Part shown: positions 34,512-43,420 of the stretch, one piece after another | How the letters are laid out: every line of letters begins with the position of its first letter | Position numbering within the stretch: the first letter of the stretch is position 1 | DNA from: Lactobacillaceae bacterium | Lineage (GTDB): Bacteria > Pseudomonadota > Alphaproteobacteria > RF32 > CAG-239 | Direction: 5' to 3' | NCBI GenBank assembly: GCA_031271345.1 | Contig: JAISVX010000002.1 | Location: forward strand, 1 to 64,000 | DNA: 64,000 nucleotides | Notes under the pieces: model-generated | Told to the model about the DNA's origin: nothing | The model's input: the letters and a program-made list of their open reading frames with translations, nothing else | Databases searched by the model: none | Position numbers and translations under genes: made by a program

Positions 34512-34635
34512 CGGAAGTGCGATTAACAAGCCTCGCGACAGTCGAGGCGACGTTGGACATCGAGCTTGCGAGATGGTCTGAGCAAAGCGAAGCTGCGCAG
34601 TGTGAAACGCGCGCGCATTCTTCTCAGCGGTACTG
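34512..34635 (+). repeat. Split second copy of the tRNA-Thr T arm and 3' end
   Basis: A 13-base T-arm segment of tRNA-Thr (CGGAAGTCCGATT) recurs with one change near 34513-34525. About 90 bp of GC-rich hairpin DNA follows, and then ATTCTTCTC-x-GCGG, the tRNA's 3' half with small changes, at 34616-34631. This mirrors the structure at 5552-5664. The enclosed DNA carries a CAAAGCGAAGCTGCGCAG core like the tRNA-Val insert. Confidence 0.65.
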
Positions 34636-34648
34636 GTTTCACAAAATC

Positions 34649-34665
34649 GCCCTTTGGGGCTTTTT
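34649..34665 (+). terminator. Terminator of the tRNA-Thr locus
   Basis: GCCC-TTTG-GGGC followed by TTTTT, 14 bp after the displaced tRNA 3' end. Short stem but an ideal T tract and the same relative position as the tRNA-Val terminator. Confidence 0.6.
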
Positions 34666-34703
34666 GCATTTGTGGGGTTAGACCCTGTGAGTCTGAAACT
34701 TCT

Positions 34704-34739
34704 CTTAGGTTTGCGAGGCGAAGCCGCTGCAAGCCTTAG
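34704..34739. repeat. GCGAAGC palindromic element, copy d
   Basis: Arms CTTAGGTTTGC and GCAAGCCTTAG pair with one mismatch and one wobble around GAGGCGAAGCCGCT. Similar in flanking TTAGG/CCTTA and in core to the element upstream of tRNA-Val at 5321-5367. Confidence 0.45.
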
Positions 34740-34888
34740 TTGTTCCCGCAAGTAGGAAAGCTCTTGCTTTCCGTAGCGGCGGATTATTTGATTTCGGAGA
34801 AACATCTTTTTTGACGAGTTATCGGACTATTGCTTGAAACCTTTGCAAACCCTAGACTTTTAAGCTTCAAACTTTAGTTCAATCAAAT

Positions 34889-35749
34889 TTAGTTGTTTTG
34901 CTTTTTTTCTTGATACATTTTCAGAGTATTGAAGTCAATTCCTGATAGATTTTGTGATTTGTAGGGAGCTTTAAAAGCCTTTGGAATTTCTTTGTTATCA
35001 GCAATTCTTTCTCTTAAATTTTTGATACGCTCTGAAGCTGATTTTGGGTTCTCTTTCCCCGTCCTGTCTAAATAATCAAAATGCCTTTCTTCATATCTGT
35101 TTCCTTCATCAACCTTATAACAAATGGCAGAGGAACGTATCATCTTTTCCTCACGCATTTTATTAATAAAATCAGTTTTTTCTTTCTCGTTGGGATTGAA
35201 AGAAACCAGAGAACCATCGGCAGAATCGTAAATATAAATAGGCAGTGTCTTTCCTGTTTGTTGTTTGTAATATTCTTGTGCCAGCATAATTTGAGCTTTG
35301 GGTCTGTCAGACATAGCTTTGTTGACAAAAAGACCAACATAAGCTTCCTCTGAATTTATGTTTATATTGACTTCGTTCATACTTCTTAAATGTTCATTAC
35401 GAGTCTTTTCAGCGAGTTCTGAAAGAGTATGAATATCAGACTTGTTAGCAACAAAATTTCCATCTTTTGTATTTCCACTGCTTCCGCTGTCCATTTCAGC
35501 AATGTGATGAACTTCGGCTAAATCACTATTTATAAGGAATCCCATATTTTTATAAGTAGGTATTTTCTCGCCAGATACCAGTAGTGTCGTGGAAAGACTG
35601 TAAAGTCCCTCATTCTTAGCGCTATCAACTTCCATTGCCCAAACGGAAAAATCATACGCAGATTTGTCGGCTGCCCATTCAGGAGTACCCATAGCTCGCA
35701 CTAATAGCTTATCTCTTCCGATAAGATCCTGTACTTGATCTTCTGCCAT
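34889..35749 (-). CDS. Orphan protein of unknown function next to tRNA-Thr
   Basis: Not recognised. The 286-aa product is soluble and mixed alpha/beta with no signal peptide or membrane segment. The ATG at 35749 is chosen because GAGG lies 5 nt upstream; a start 48 bp earlier has none. Middle residues HHIAEMDSGSSGNT and a later charged C-terminus with many Lys/Asn are visible but match no family I know. It sits between tRNA-linked repeats and a lipoprotein gene and is AT-rich, so recent acquisition is possible. Confidence 0.6.
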   Translation of the reverse strand: MAEDQVQDLIGRDKLLVRAMGTPEWAADKSAYDFSVWAMEVDSAKNEGLYSLSTTLLVSGEKIPTYKNMGFLINSDLAEVHHIAEMDSGSSGNTKDGNFVANKSDIHTLSELAEKTRNEHLRSMNEVNININSEEAYVGLFVNKAMSDRPKAQIMLAQEYYKQQTGKTLPIYIYDSADGSLVSFNPNEKEKTDFINKMREEKMIRSSAICYKVDEGNRYEERHFDYLDRTGKENPKSASERIKNLRERIADNKEIPKAFKAPYKSQNLSGIDFNTLKMYQEKKQNN

Positions 35750-35892
35750 TTTTTCCTCGCTTTTATTTATTTTATCATATTCTAAGCCTATTTTCATTAA
35801 TTTTTTATGACAAAAAAATAATTTTCTTTGAAAACTTCAGTCTTTCTCGAAAGCTCAGCTCAATCAACTTTTGTAAAATAATAGAAGAATAG

Positions 35893-35920
35893 TTGGTAAA
35901 AACACTGGTATTTTTATAAT
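35893..35920 (+). promoter_or_regulatory. Putative promoter of the META lipoprotein gene
   Basis: TTGGTA (35893-35898) and a perfect TATAAT (35915-35920) with a 16-bp spacer, 47 bp before the start codon. Confidence 0.5.
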
Positions 35921-35967
35921 TAGCCTCTATATTAAATCTGTTATAAAAAAATAAATGGAGAAATTTG

Positions 35968-36390
35968 ATGAGAAAGATTTTAGCTATATTCATAGGAGTC
36001 TTTATGTTAATGGGATGCGGCGAGCAGCAGACAACTTTTAAAGGATATGAGTATAAAATGTTAAATACGCCAAATGACGTTAATGTAACAATCTCTTTTG
36101 ATGCTGAAGAAAACAGATATTTTGGCAAAGTTGTAAATAACTTTTTCGGCTTATATATGGCGGAAGGCAATGATATTGCTTTTGCTCCAGCCGCGTCAAC
36201 TATGATGATGGGGATAGGAGAAGCAATGGATGTAGAGCGCGAAGTGCTGCAAAACCTGCTTGAAATCAGAAGCTACAAGTTTGACGGCGGCAAGTTAATA
36301 TTTAATCTTGAAGGCGGAAGAACTTTAGAGTTCAAAAAAATTGGGGAAGTAAAAAAAGTCAGCGAAGCGGAAACGCCCGCTGAGGATTAA
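35968..36390 (+). CDS. META-domain lipoprotein
   Basis: A 140-aa lipoprotein: signal peptide with lipobox ending L-M-G-C (about residue 17), then a META/HslJ-like domain seen in YEYKMLN, a Gly/Asn turn region, IAFAPAASTMMMG, and a closing KLIFNLEGGRTLEFKK strand. META proteins are outer-membrane or periplasmic stress-linked proteins of unclear biochemistry. The canonical Cys pair of HslJ is not seen. ATG at 35968 has GGAGA 6 nt upstream. Confidence 0.7.
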   Translation: MRKILAIFIGVFMLMGCGEQQTTFKGYEYKMLNTPNDVNVTISFDAEENRYFGKVVNNFFGLYMAEGNDIAFAPAASTMMMGIGEAMDVEREVLQNLLEIRSYKFDGGKLIFNLEGGRTLEFKKIGEVKKVSEAETPAED

Positions 36391-36395
36391 AAAAA

Positions 36396-36419
36396 AAGGA
36401 AGCGGTCGCTTCCTTTTTT
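36396..36419. terminator. Bidirectional terminator
   Basis: A 9-bp stem (AAGGAAGCG with CGCTTCCTT) and 2-nt spacer between an A run and a T run, serving both the lipoprotein gene and the convergent trpS. Confidence 0.85.
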
Positions 36420-37423
36420 CATCTTCCAAAAACGGCGTTTTTAAGCCTTTTAAGGGTTTCTTTTGCAACTGGTCTGGCTCTTTCCGCACCTTTGGCAAGC
36501 ATTTCCTCAACAAGGTGGAAATTGTTCATATAGTAGTTATACTTTTCTCTGGCTTCTCCAATTTCGGCAATAACGGCGTCGAGAAGCATATTTTTTATAT
36601 GACCGTAACCAAGTTTTCCGTCTTTTAGACCGGCAGCCATTTCCTGCAGCTGCGCTGGGGTTGCGATAGCTTTGTATATTTGATAAATCATAACGCTTTC
36701 CGGATCTTTAGGTTCTTCGATGGGTCTGGAGTCTGTTTGAACGGAAAATACGGCTTTTTTAATCGCTTTGTCGTCTTCAAATAACGGTATGACATTTCCA
36801 TAAGATTTGCTCATTTTTCTGCCGTCGGTTCCAGGAACAATAGCCACGCGTTCTTCAATGTGAAATTTTGGCAGTTTCAAAAGCTCTTTTCCATAATGCG
36901 CGTTTATTGCTCCCGCAATATCGCGGGCAATTTCGACATGCTGAACCTGATCCTTGCCGACAGGCACAATATCGGAGTTGAAAGTTAATATATCAGCCGC
37001 CATTAAAGTCGGATAAGTGTACAGCCCCATATTAATGCCGTCGTCATCAGGTTTGCCGGCTTCTCTGTTTTTATCGACAAAAGCTTTATATGCGTGAGAT
37101 TTGTTCATCAGACCCTTGGGAGTATACGCGTATAAAATTGTTGTAATCTCAGGAATTTCTGGAATATCAGACTGGCGGTAAAAAATCGTATGCTCTGGGT
37201 TCATGCCGAAAGCAAGATATACGCATGCGATTTCTTTAAGCTTTTGGTTTAAAACACCAGGGTCTTTTTCCGCGTTTATAGCGTGATAGTCGGCAATAAA
37301 CATATAATGCGAAGGAGCTTTGTTTCCTAAGTTTATGACAGGCTTAATCGCGCCCAGATAATTTCCGAGGTGAGGCGTACCTGTTGGTTTAACTCCTGTT
37401 AATACTACTTTTCCTTCTAACAT
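36419..37423 (-). CDS. trpS: Tryptophan--tRNA ligase
   Basis: A 334-aa class I aminoacyl-tRNA synthetase. The HIGH motif appears as PTGTPHLGNYLGA (residues 12-24) and the KMSKS loop as GRKMSKSYGN; DxVPVGxDQxQHxE is also present. Length is typical. The ATG at 37423 is used; an in-frame TTG 9 bp upstream would put the GAGGA site too close. Confidence 0.95.
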   Translation of the reverse strand: MLEGKVVLTGVKPTGTPHLGNYLGAIKPVINLGNKAPSHYMFIADYHAINAEKDPGVLNQKLKEIACVYLAFGMNPEHTIFYRQSDIPEIPEITTILYAYTPKGLMNKSHAYKAFVDKNREAGKPDDDGINMGLYTYPTLMAADILTFNSDIVPVGKDQVQHVEIARDIAGAINAHYGKELLKLPKFHIEERVAIVPGTDGRKMSKSYGNVIPLFEDDKAIKKAVFSVQTDSRPIEEPKDPESVMIYQIYKAIATPAQLQEMAAGLKDGKLGYGHIKNMLLDAVIAEIGEAREKYNYYMNNFHLVEEMLAKGAERARPVAKETLKRLKNAVFGR

Positions 37424-37517
37424 TTTGCTCAAATCCTCAATTTTCTTGTTGTAATTCTTAATAAAAAGAAATACTCTGTTTCACGGGTAAAATCAATAAA
37501 AAATAAGGTTTATAAAG

Positions 37518-38798
37518 ATGTTAGATATTAAGTTTATTTTAGAAAATAAAGAAAAAGTTGAAGAAGGCTTAAAGAAAAAAGGCATGACCAATATTGATGT
37601 CGTCGGTTTGATTTCTTTATATTTGGAAATAAATAAGCTTAAAACATCGTCGCAGACTAAAGCCGAAGAGAAAAACCGTCTGAGCAATTTGATTAAAAAC
37701 GCGCCCGCAGAGGACCGTCAATCAATAATAGATGACAGCAAGGCTTTAGGCGAAAAAATCAAAGAAGAACAAGAACGGCTTACTGAATTTCAGAAACGAT
37801 TTGACGACATTATGCTTCGTATGCCCAATATTCCGAGCGAAAAAGCGCCGGTCGGCAAAAGCGAGGAGGAAAATGTCGTTGTCAGAAAATGGGGCGAACC
37901 ACGCAAATTTAATTTTGAGCCAAAAGACCATATTGAATTAATGGATATTAACAATTGGGGAGAAATGGAGCGTATCGCAAAGGTTTCCGGCTCCCGCACT
38001 TATGCCATAAAAAACGAATTGGCGCGCCTTGAGCTGGCTCTTCATTTGTTCGTTTTGGATAAGTTGTCGGACAATGGATTTAATGTGATAAATGTTCCGT
38101 CTCTTTCCAAAGAAAAACCTCTTTATGGCATGGGGTATCTTCCATTTGCCAGTGACGAAATTTATTATCTGCCTGCGGATGAAACATATTTGTCCGGCAC
38201 CGCGGAGCTGATTCTAAACTCTTTGCATGCCGATGAAATTTTAACCGAAAACGATCTTCCTGTTTTATATGCGGGATTTTCTCCATGTTTTAGGAGAGAG
38301 GCGGGAGCTGCGGGAAAAGATACAAGAGGCTTGGTCCGCGTTCATCAGTTTATGAAAACCGAGCAGTTTGTTATCTGTAAAAATGATTATGCCGAAAGCG
38401 AAAAATGGCATTTGAAATTGTTGGAAATTTCTGAATCCGTATTAAAGGATTTAGAGCTTCCATATCAGGTTCTTGATATTTGCACAGGCGATATGGGCGC
38501 TCCAAAGTATCGTCAGTATGACTTGGAGGCATGGGTTCCATCGCAAAATGTTTACCGCGAGACTCACAGCTGCTCAAATATCACCGAATGGCAGGCGCGC
38601 AGAACAAACCTGCGTTATCGTGCGAACGAAGACGGCAAGGTAAAATTTGTTCATACGCTGAACAATACGGGTATTGCGACGCCGAGAATTCTTGTCCCGA
38701 TTATGGAAAATCATCAGGAGAAAGACGGAAGTATCAGGATTCCTGAAAAATTAAGACCATACATGAACGGGAAAGAATATATCGGCGGCAGAAAATAA
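37518..38798 (+). CDS. serS: Serine--tRNA ligase
   Basis: A 426-aa class II synthetase. A long N-terminal coiled coil (about 30-105) that grips the tRNA precedes the catalytic domain with LSGTAE near 229, FRREAGAAGKDTRGLVRVHQF (motif 2) and the motif 3 region near the end (NNTGIATPRILVPIMEN). Stop codon is directly followed by the next ATG. Confidence 0.96.
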   Translation: MLDIKFILENKEKVEEGLKKKGMTNIDVVGLISLYLEINKLKTSSQTKAEEKNRLSNLIKNAPAEDRQSIIDDSKALGEKIKEEQERLTEFQKRFDDIMLRMPNIPSEKAPVGKSEEENVVVRKWGEPRKFNFEPKDHIELMDINNWGEMERIAKVSGSRTYAIKNELARLELALHLFVLDKLSDNGFNVINVPSLSKEKPLYGMGYLPFASDEIYYLPADETYLSGTAELILNSLHADEILTENDLPVLYAGFSPCFRREAGAAGKDTRGLVRVHQFMKTEQFVICKNDYAESEKWHLKLLEISESVLKDLELPYQVLDICTGDMGAPKYRQYDLEAWVPSQNVYRETHSCSNITEWQARRTNLRYRANEDGKVKFVHTLNNTGIATPRILVPIMENHQEKDGSIRIPEKLRPYMNGKEYIGGRK

Positions 38799-39422
38799 AT
38801 GAATAAAGTTCGGGATATAATTAACTTTATGGGCATAGTTGAAAAACTATGCCTTGTTAATAGAGATAATTATCTTTCCAAAGGTGGATTTGAAAGTGAT
38901 TCCGATCATATTTTTAAGCTGACATTTTTGATAATGCTGGTTTATCCTTATCTGCGGGGACAAGCGGATTATGCAAAAATGCTCGAATTAGCGTTAGTTC
39001 ATGATTTGGCTGAGGCGGAAACCGGCGATATATCTTTAATTGACCACGCTTCCAATCCTGATTTAAAAAAACAAAAACAAATTAAAGAATTTGCCGCGAT
39101 GGAAAAATATAAAAACCTTCTTCCGCCTCCGCTAAATGAAAAAATTTATGATTTGTTTTTAGAATATGAACAAAGGCAGACCAGAGAGGCAAAGCTTGTA
39201 AAAGCTCTCGATTTGATAGATGCGAACATTCAGGCAAACTCTTATAACGGCGGCGATATTAAATATTGGAACCAGTATGGCGATGGAGACTGGTACTATA
39301 AATATGCTTTGGAAAAAAGAGATATAATAAAAGAGCTTGGCGAGGAAATATTGTCGGAGCTGGAAGAAGCGATGATCGAGCTTACAAAGGAAAATATGAA
39401 AAAATGCAAAATTTCAATTTAG
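38799..39422 (+). CDS. HD-domain phosphohydrolase (YfbR-like)
   Basis: A 207-aa HD-superfamily protein resembling 5'-deoxynucleotidases such as YfbR. Metal ligands are visible as the His of ESDSDHIFK (near 38), HD in LVHDLAEAETGD (near 66), and a later Asp in KALDLIDA. It probably dephosphorylates nucleotides. It starts immediately after serS and overlaps the HAD gene by 19 bp, forming an operon. Confidence 0.82.
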   Translation: MNKVRDIINFMGIVEKLCLVNRDNYLSKGGFESDSDHIFKLTFLIMLVYPYLRGQADYAKMLELALVHDLAEAETGDISLIDHASNPDLKKQKQIKEFAAMEKYKNLLPPPLNEKIYDLFLEYEQRQTREAKLVKALDLIDANIQANSYNGGDIKYWNQYGDGDWYYKYALEKRDIIKELGEEILSELEEAMIELTKENMKKCKISI

Positions 39423-40051
39423 ATAAAGCGGAATATATCTTGTTTGACTGGGACGGCACTTTGGCGGATACCAGAGATTGTCATGTCGACAGTATTAACG
39501 AGGTTCTGGCGGAATATAATCTTCCAGACTGGAGCGAAGCGCGGAAACTCAGAGACACTTCCTTATCATTGAAAAATAATTTTCCTAATATTTTTGGAGA
39601 TAACGCCAAGGAAGCTTTCGAAAAATATGCCGCGATTTATGAAAAAAAAGCTCCAGCGGGCGTTCATAAATTTCCTTATATTGAAGAGTTGATTAATCTT
39701 TTAAGAGCCAAAAACAAAAAGCTTATGGTCATTTCAAACAAAGACAGAAAGCTTTTGGACATCGACTGCGAAAGGTTGTTTCCGAAGGGAACGTTTGTTA
39801 AAGTTGTCGCTGGAAATGAAGCCCTGAAAAACAAGCCATACCCCGAGCATGCGTATTATACTTTGGACGAGTATCTTGAGCCGTCTGAAATTACGCCGGA
39901 AAAAGTCTGGATTATCGGTGACAGTAGTTTTGACGTCGAATGCGCTATTTTTGCCAATGCGCTTCCAATATTGGTGGGCAAACCTCTTGATAAAGCAAAT
40001 ATTGTATATTTCAAAAATTTTGAAGATTTTTATAAAGCTCTCAGTTCGTAA
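39404..40051 (+). CDS. HAD-family phosphatase
   Basis: A 215-aa haloacid dehalogenase-like hydrolase, phosphoglycolate-phosphatase type. Motif I is FDWDGTLAD (residues 12-20), a helical cap follows, motif II is the Ser in MVISNKD, the motif III Lys lies in KNKPYPEH and motif IV is WIIGDSSFDVE. Substrate not determinable. It overlaps the HD gene. Confidence 0.85.
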   Translation: MQNFNLDKAEYILFDWDGTLADTRDCHVDSINEVLAEYNLPDWSEARKLRDTSLSLKNNFPNIFGDNAKEAFEKYAAIYEKKAPAGVHKFPYIEELINLLRAKNKKLMVISNKDRKLLDIDCERLFPKGTFVKVVAGNEALKNKPYPEHAYYTLDEYLEPSEITPEKVWIIGDSSFDVECAIFANALPILVGKPLDKANIVYFKNFEDFYKALSS

Positions 40052-40103
40052 ACTAAGTAGTAGAAAATTTGAAATATATGGATATAATGATTAAATCTTA
40101 AAT

Positions 40104-41714
40104 ATGGTTATAAGGTTGGGTTTTGTTATGACTAGAAGTCCGCGTATAAAAAGCAAAAAAACAGAAACAGAGATTGATAGAAAAAAAATGGTTTATGCGG
40201 TTATAATCGGTATATTTCTAATATTTCTTGTTGTCTTAAACTATTTCAGCATGAGCAAAATGCTTGATACCAATAATGCTGACATAACTGATTTTGAAAA
40301 ACCAGAGGAGGATAATATGTCTAGAGATCCAGCGGTTGCAGGGTTGTTTTATTCTTCTGACAGAGAGCGGTTGGATAAGGATGTCGAACATTATCTGAAA
40401 GACGGCGAAAAAAAATCTTCTGAACAGCCGAAAATTTTAATAGTTCCCCACGCGGGATACCAATATTCCGGCTCTGTCGCCGCTAAAGCATATTCTTTAT
40501 TGCGGTCTTATGCGGATAAAATAAAAAAAGTTATAATTGTTGGACCGTCTCATTACGAACACTTGTATGGCGCGGCAGTTCCAAGTTATGGCAGTTTTCG
40601 AACCCCGCTTGGCAGTATTAATATTGATAAAAACCTATTGAAGCAATTGGTTGAAAAAAACGAGCTTATCAAAATTTTAGATACGGCGCATAAAAGAGAG
40701 CATTCAATAGAAGTGCAGCTTCCGTTTCTTCAAAGGGTTTTAAAGAGTTTTTCTATTGTCCCAATCGCTTATGGAGATATTGATTCTGAACAATTGGCAG
40801 AAGCTTTAAGACCAATGCTGGAAAGAAAAGATACTCTGATTATAATATCTGCCGACCTGTCTCATTATTACAGTTATAACCGTGCGAAAGAGCTTGACGA
40901 ACATACGGCTGGTCAGATTTTAAACAATGACGCCGATATTCATGAAGAACTGTCATGCGGTTCAATCGGCATAAATGCCGCGCTGATTTTATCGAAAGAA
41001 AATAATTTATATCCTGAAACTTTAGATTTAAGAAATTCTGGAGACGTAACAGGCGATAAATCCCAAGTTGTCGGCTATGGTTCATGGAGCTTTACCGAAA
41101 ACACAAAAAACGAGCTTGTCGGAATTGAGAGGGAGTTAAAAAGCTTGGAAGAATTTGCCGGTCTTTATAAAAACGAGCTGAGGGAGATAGTTCAGATAAG
41201 CTTGGAAGAAGCTGTTCGGAACAAGCGGTTTAAACCTTCCCGAAATGATTATTCGGACAATCTTTTTGATAAAGGCGCAAGCTTTGTAACCCTGCTCAAA
41301 AACAGCGAGCTAAGAGGCTGCATAGGAACGGTTATACCAAAAGAAGCGGTTGCGCTGGATGTCGCAAACGCCGCGTATGGCGCCGCTATGCAGGATAAAA
41401 GATTTGAAAAACTCACAAATGACGAAATAAACGGTTTAGACTATTATATCTCTTTATTGACAAATTTGGAGAGAGTAAGGTTTTTAAGCGAGGATGATTT
41501 GCTTTCAAAAATTGAAGAAGGAAAAGATGGCATAGTTATTGTTGATGGAAACAGGCAGGGGCTGTTTCTTCCATCTGTATGGAAAGAGCTTCCGAATAAA
41601 AAAGAATTTATGCAGCATCTGAAAATAAAAGCCGGTCTAAGCCCGGCGTATTGGTCAAACAAGATATATGTATACCGCTTTAGGGCGGTGGAGATAAATA
41701 AAAATGATAATTAA
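40104..41714 (+). CDS. Membrane-anchored MEMO1-AMMECR1 fusion (AmmeMemoRadiSam proteins B and A)
   Basis: A 536-aa fusion. Residues about 29-50 form a transmembrane helix. Residues about 75-345 are a MEMO1 domain (PAVAGLFYSS, VPHAGYQYSGSVAAKAY, VGPSHYEHLYGAAVPS, REHSIEVQLPFLQ). Residues about 360-530 are an AMMECR1 domain with the ELRGCIGT motif. In many bacteria these are separate partners of a radical SAM enzyme; that enzyme is not within this window. The start is uncertain: ATG at 40104 or at 40128, neither with a strong ribosome site. The end overlaps the next gene by 11 bp. Confidence 0.85.
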   Translation: MVIRLGFVMTRSPRIKSKKTETEIDRKKMVYAVIIGIFLIFLVVLNYFSMSKMLDTNNADITDFEKPEEDNMSRDPAVAGLFYSSDRERLDKDVEHYLKDGEKKSSEQPKILIVPHAGYQYSGSVAAKAYSLLRSYADKIKKVIIVGPSHYEHLYGAAVPSYGSFRTPLGSINIDKNLLKQLVEKNELIKILDTAHKREHSIEVQLPFLQRVLKSFSIVPIAYGDIDSEQLAEALRPMLERKDTLIIISADLSHYYSYNRAKELDEHTAGQILNNDADIHEELSCGSIGINAALILSKENNLYPETLDLRNSGDVTGDKSQVVGYGSWSFTENTKNELVGIERELKSLEEFAGLYKNELREIVQISLEEAVRNKRFKPSRNDYSDNLFDKGASFVTLLKNSELRGCIGTVIPKEAVALDVANAAYGAAMQDKRFEKLTNDEINGLDYYISLLTNLERVRFLSEDDLLSKIEEGKDGIVIVDGNRQGLFLPSVWKELPNKKEFMQHLKIKAGLSPAYWSNKIYVYRFRAVEINKNDN

Positions 41715-43419
41715 CGGACACAGAATAGCTCTGACCGAGCAGGATTTAAATAAAATGCTTGGTGAAGAAACTCAGGTTTTTAATTTAATATCTCCAGAGT
41801 TTGAAGGATATAAAAAACTTAAAAAAGGCGATAAAGACGCTTTGGTTTTTTTGGTAAAAGCCGCAAAAATAATTAATGATGTTTCCCTAAAGCAAGATCA
41901 TCCTTTAAATATGGAGCTTAAAAAAGCTTTGGAAGAAGCCGCGAAAAACAATAATATCGCGGCAAAAGCGTTGGAGCTTTTTAACAGTCTGAACGGTGTT
42001 GAAGGCAGCAACGGCATTGATAAAGAGCCGGTTAAAATATTTGAGGACGTCAACGGATATATTGGTCGCAACTTTTATCCCATAGATTTAAGCGTGGAAG
42101 AATTTCATGAGATTCTTGCTGAAATGTTTAATGAAAATAAAATTGCCGAGATAAGAAAAATTCTCAGCGCAAGAACCATGGTCAGAAGAGATGGAAACGG
42201 CATTAAAGCCATCGATTATACCGAATATTTTAAGGACGAGTTTGCAAAAATAGCCTTGGCTTTGGATAAAGCTTCTAACTTGGTTACCAATGATAATTTT
42301 GCAGAATATTTGGATTTGCAGGCAAAAGCGCTCCTTAAAAATGATGAAAAACTTGATATGCTGGCAGATATGAAATGGGCGGAGCTTCAATATACCGATT
42401 TGGAGTTTACATTAAGCCGAGAAAATTATGACGATGGAATGACTCCGACGGTTTTGGAAAATAAATCGCTTAAAAAGCTTATTGAAGAGCATAATATTGA
42501 GGTCGTTTCAAAAGATATGCTCGGAATTAGAGTCGGCATTGTTAATAAAAAAGGCACGGAGCTTATACTTAGGTTTAAGGACTATATGAAAGAGCTGGCG
42601 AAGCTTATGCCGCTTTCCGACAAATATGAACAGCTGGTGGCGCAAAACGGTGATGTAAAACAGGCGATGGTCGACGCGGATTTGATAGAGCTGAAAGGCG
42701 ACTATGCGCAATGCCGAGGAGGAATTACGACGGCTCAAAACCTTCCTAACAATGACAAGCTTTCCGTAAAAAAAGGCGGCGGCAGAAGAAATGTTTATCA
42801 TCGGCAAATCCGTATGGCTTCAGATGCTGAAAAAAGAAAGAAAATATTAGAAAACTTAGTGTCGGCAGAGCTTCATAAATATTATAATGACGAAGCGGAC
42901 CATTTATTTGTAATTGGGCATGAAAACGGTCACTCGCTGGGTCCAGACAGCAGCTATCAAAATGCTCTGGGAAAATATAAACATATTATAGAAGAACACA
43001 AAGCCGACGTAATATCTATTGCAATGATGCCGGAATATGTTAATTCTAGAGTTATTGATGAAAAAACTCTGAAAGAAGTTTATGTTACCTGGGTAGTTAA
43101 AAGACTGTTTCTGGTCGCGGAGGCAAAGTTTGACCATCCGCACCGCATGGCGGATTCAATACAGTTTAACTATCTCTTTGAGAACAAAGTTATTTCTTTT
43201 GATAAAGAAGCGAAGTTGATTGTTAATTTTGATGTTTTTGACAAAGTAATGAAGCGGCTGCTGCATGACACAATTGAAGTCCAAATATCAAAATCCCCGG
43301 AAAAGGCAAAAGAGTTTATTGACAAATATGTCATTTGGGGTAAAGAATCTGTTCGAATATCAAAATTCCTTAAGAGTTTAGGATTAAAACCATATAAGAA
43401 AATTAGGACGTATTTTTAA
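41704..43419 (+). CDS. M49-like (dipeptidyl peptidase III family) zinc peptidase
   Basis: A 571-aa cytoplasmic protein related to dipeptidyl peptidase III. The zinc site is H406-E-N-G-H410 and E430-E-H-K-A-D435. The first motif is HEXXH rather than the hexapeptide HEXXGH that defines classic M49 enzymes. The N-terminal half is helical with no known domain. No signal peptide. The gene is joined by overlap to the MEMO1-AMMECR1 gene and leads by 1 bp to sdaA, suggesting a peptide/amino-acid use operon. Confidence 0.65.
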   Translation: MIINGHRIALTEQDLNKMLGEETQVFNLISPEFEGYKKLKKGDKDALVFLVKAAKIINDVSLKQDHPLNMELKKALEEAAKNNNIAAKALELFNSLNGVEGSNGIDKEPVKIFEDVNGYIGRNFYPIDLSVEEFHEILAEMFNENKIAEIRKILSARTMVRRDGNGIKAIDYTEYFKDEFAKIALALDKASNLVTNDNFAEYLDLQAKALLKNDEKLDMLADMKWAELQYTDLEFTLSRENYDDGMTPTVLENKSLKKLIEEHNIEVVSKDMLGIRVGIVNKKGTELILRFKDYMKELAKLMPLSDKYEQLVAQNGDVKQAMVDADLIELKGDYAQCRGGITTAQNLPNNDKLSVKKGGGRRNVYHRQIRMASDAEKRKKILENLVSAELHKYYNDEADHLFVIGHENGHSLGPDSSYQNALGKYKHIIEEHKADVISIAMMPEYVNSRVIDEKTLKEVYVTWVVKRLFLVAEAKFDHPHRMADSIQFNYLFENKVISFDKEAKLIVNFDVFDKVMKRLLHDTIEVQISKSPEKAKEFIDKYVIWGKESVRISKFLKSLGLKPYKKIRTYF

Positions 43420-43420
43420 A

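Larger units (their letters stand above)
34484..34888. other. 405-bp hairpin-rich gene-free region after tRNA-Thr
   Basis: Contains the split tRNA-Thr copy, a small hairpin (CTTCCG/CGGAAG) before it, a terminator at 34649-34665, the palindrome 34704-34739, and a GGAAAGC/GCTTTCC hairpin (34755-34772). Short frames here cross these structures and have no family resemblance, so I do not call genes. Confidence 0.6.

Noticed and set aside
34249..34805. Several 60-140 codon frames across tRNA-Thr and its downstream repeats
   Set aside because: They overlap the tRNA and palindromes in multiple frames, lack ribosome sites and match nothing recognisable.
35805..36170. 121-codon minus-strand frame
   Set aside because: It is antisense to the META lipoprotein gene, which has a promoter, ribosome site, signal peptide and terminator.
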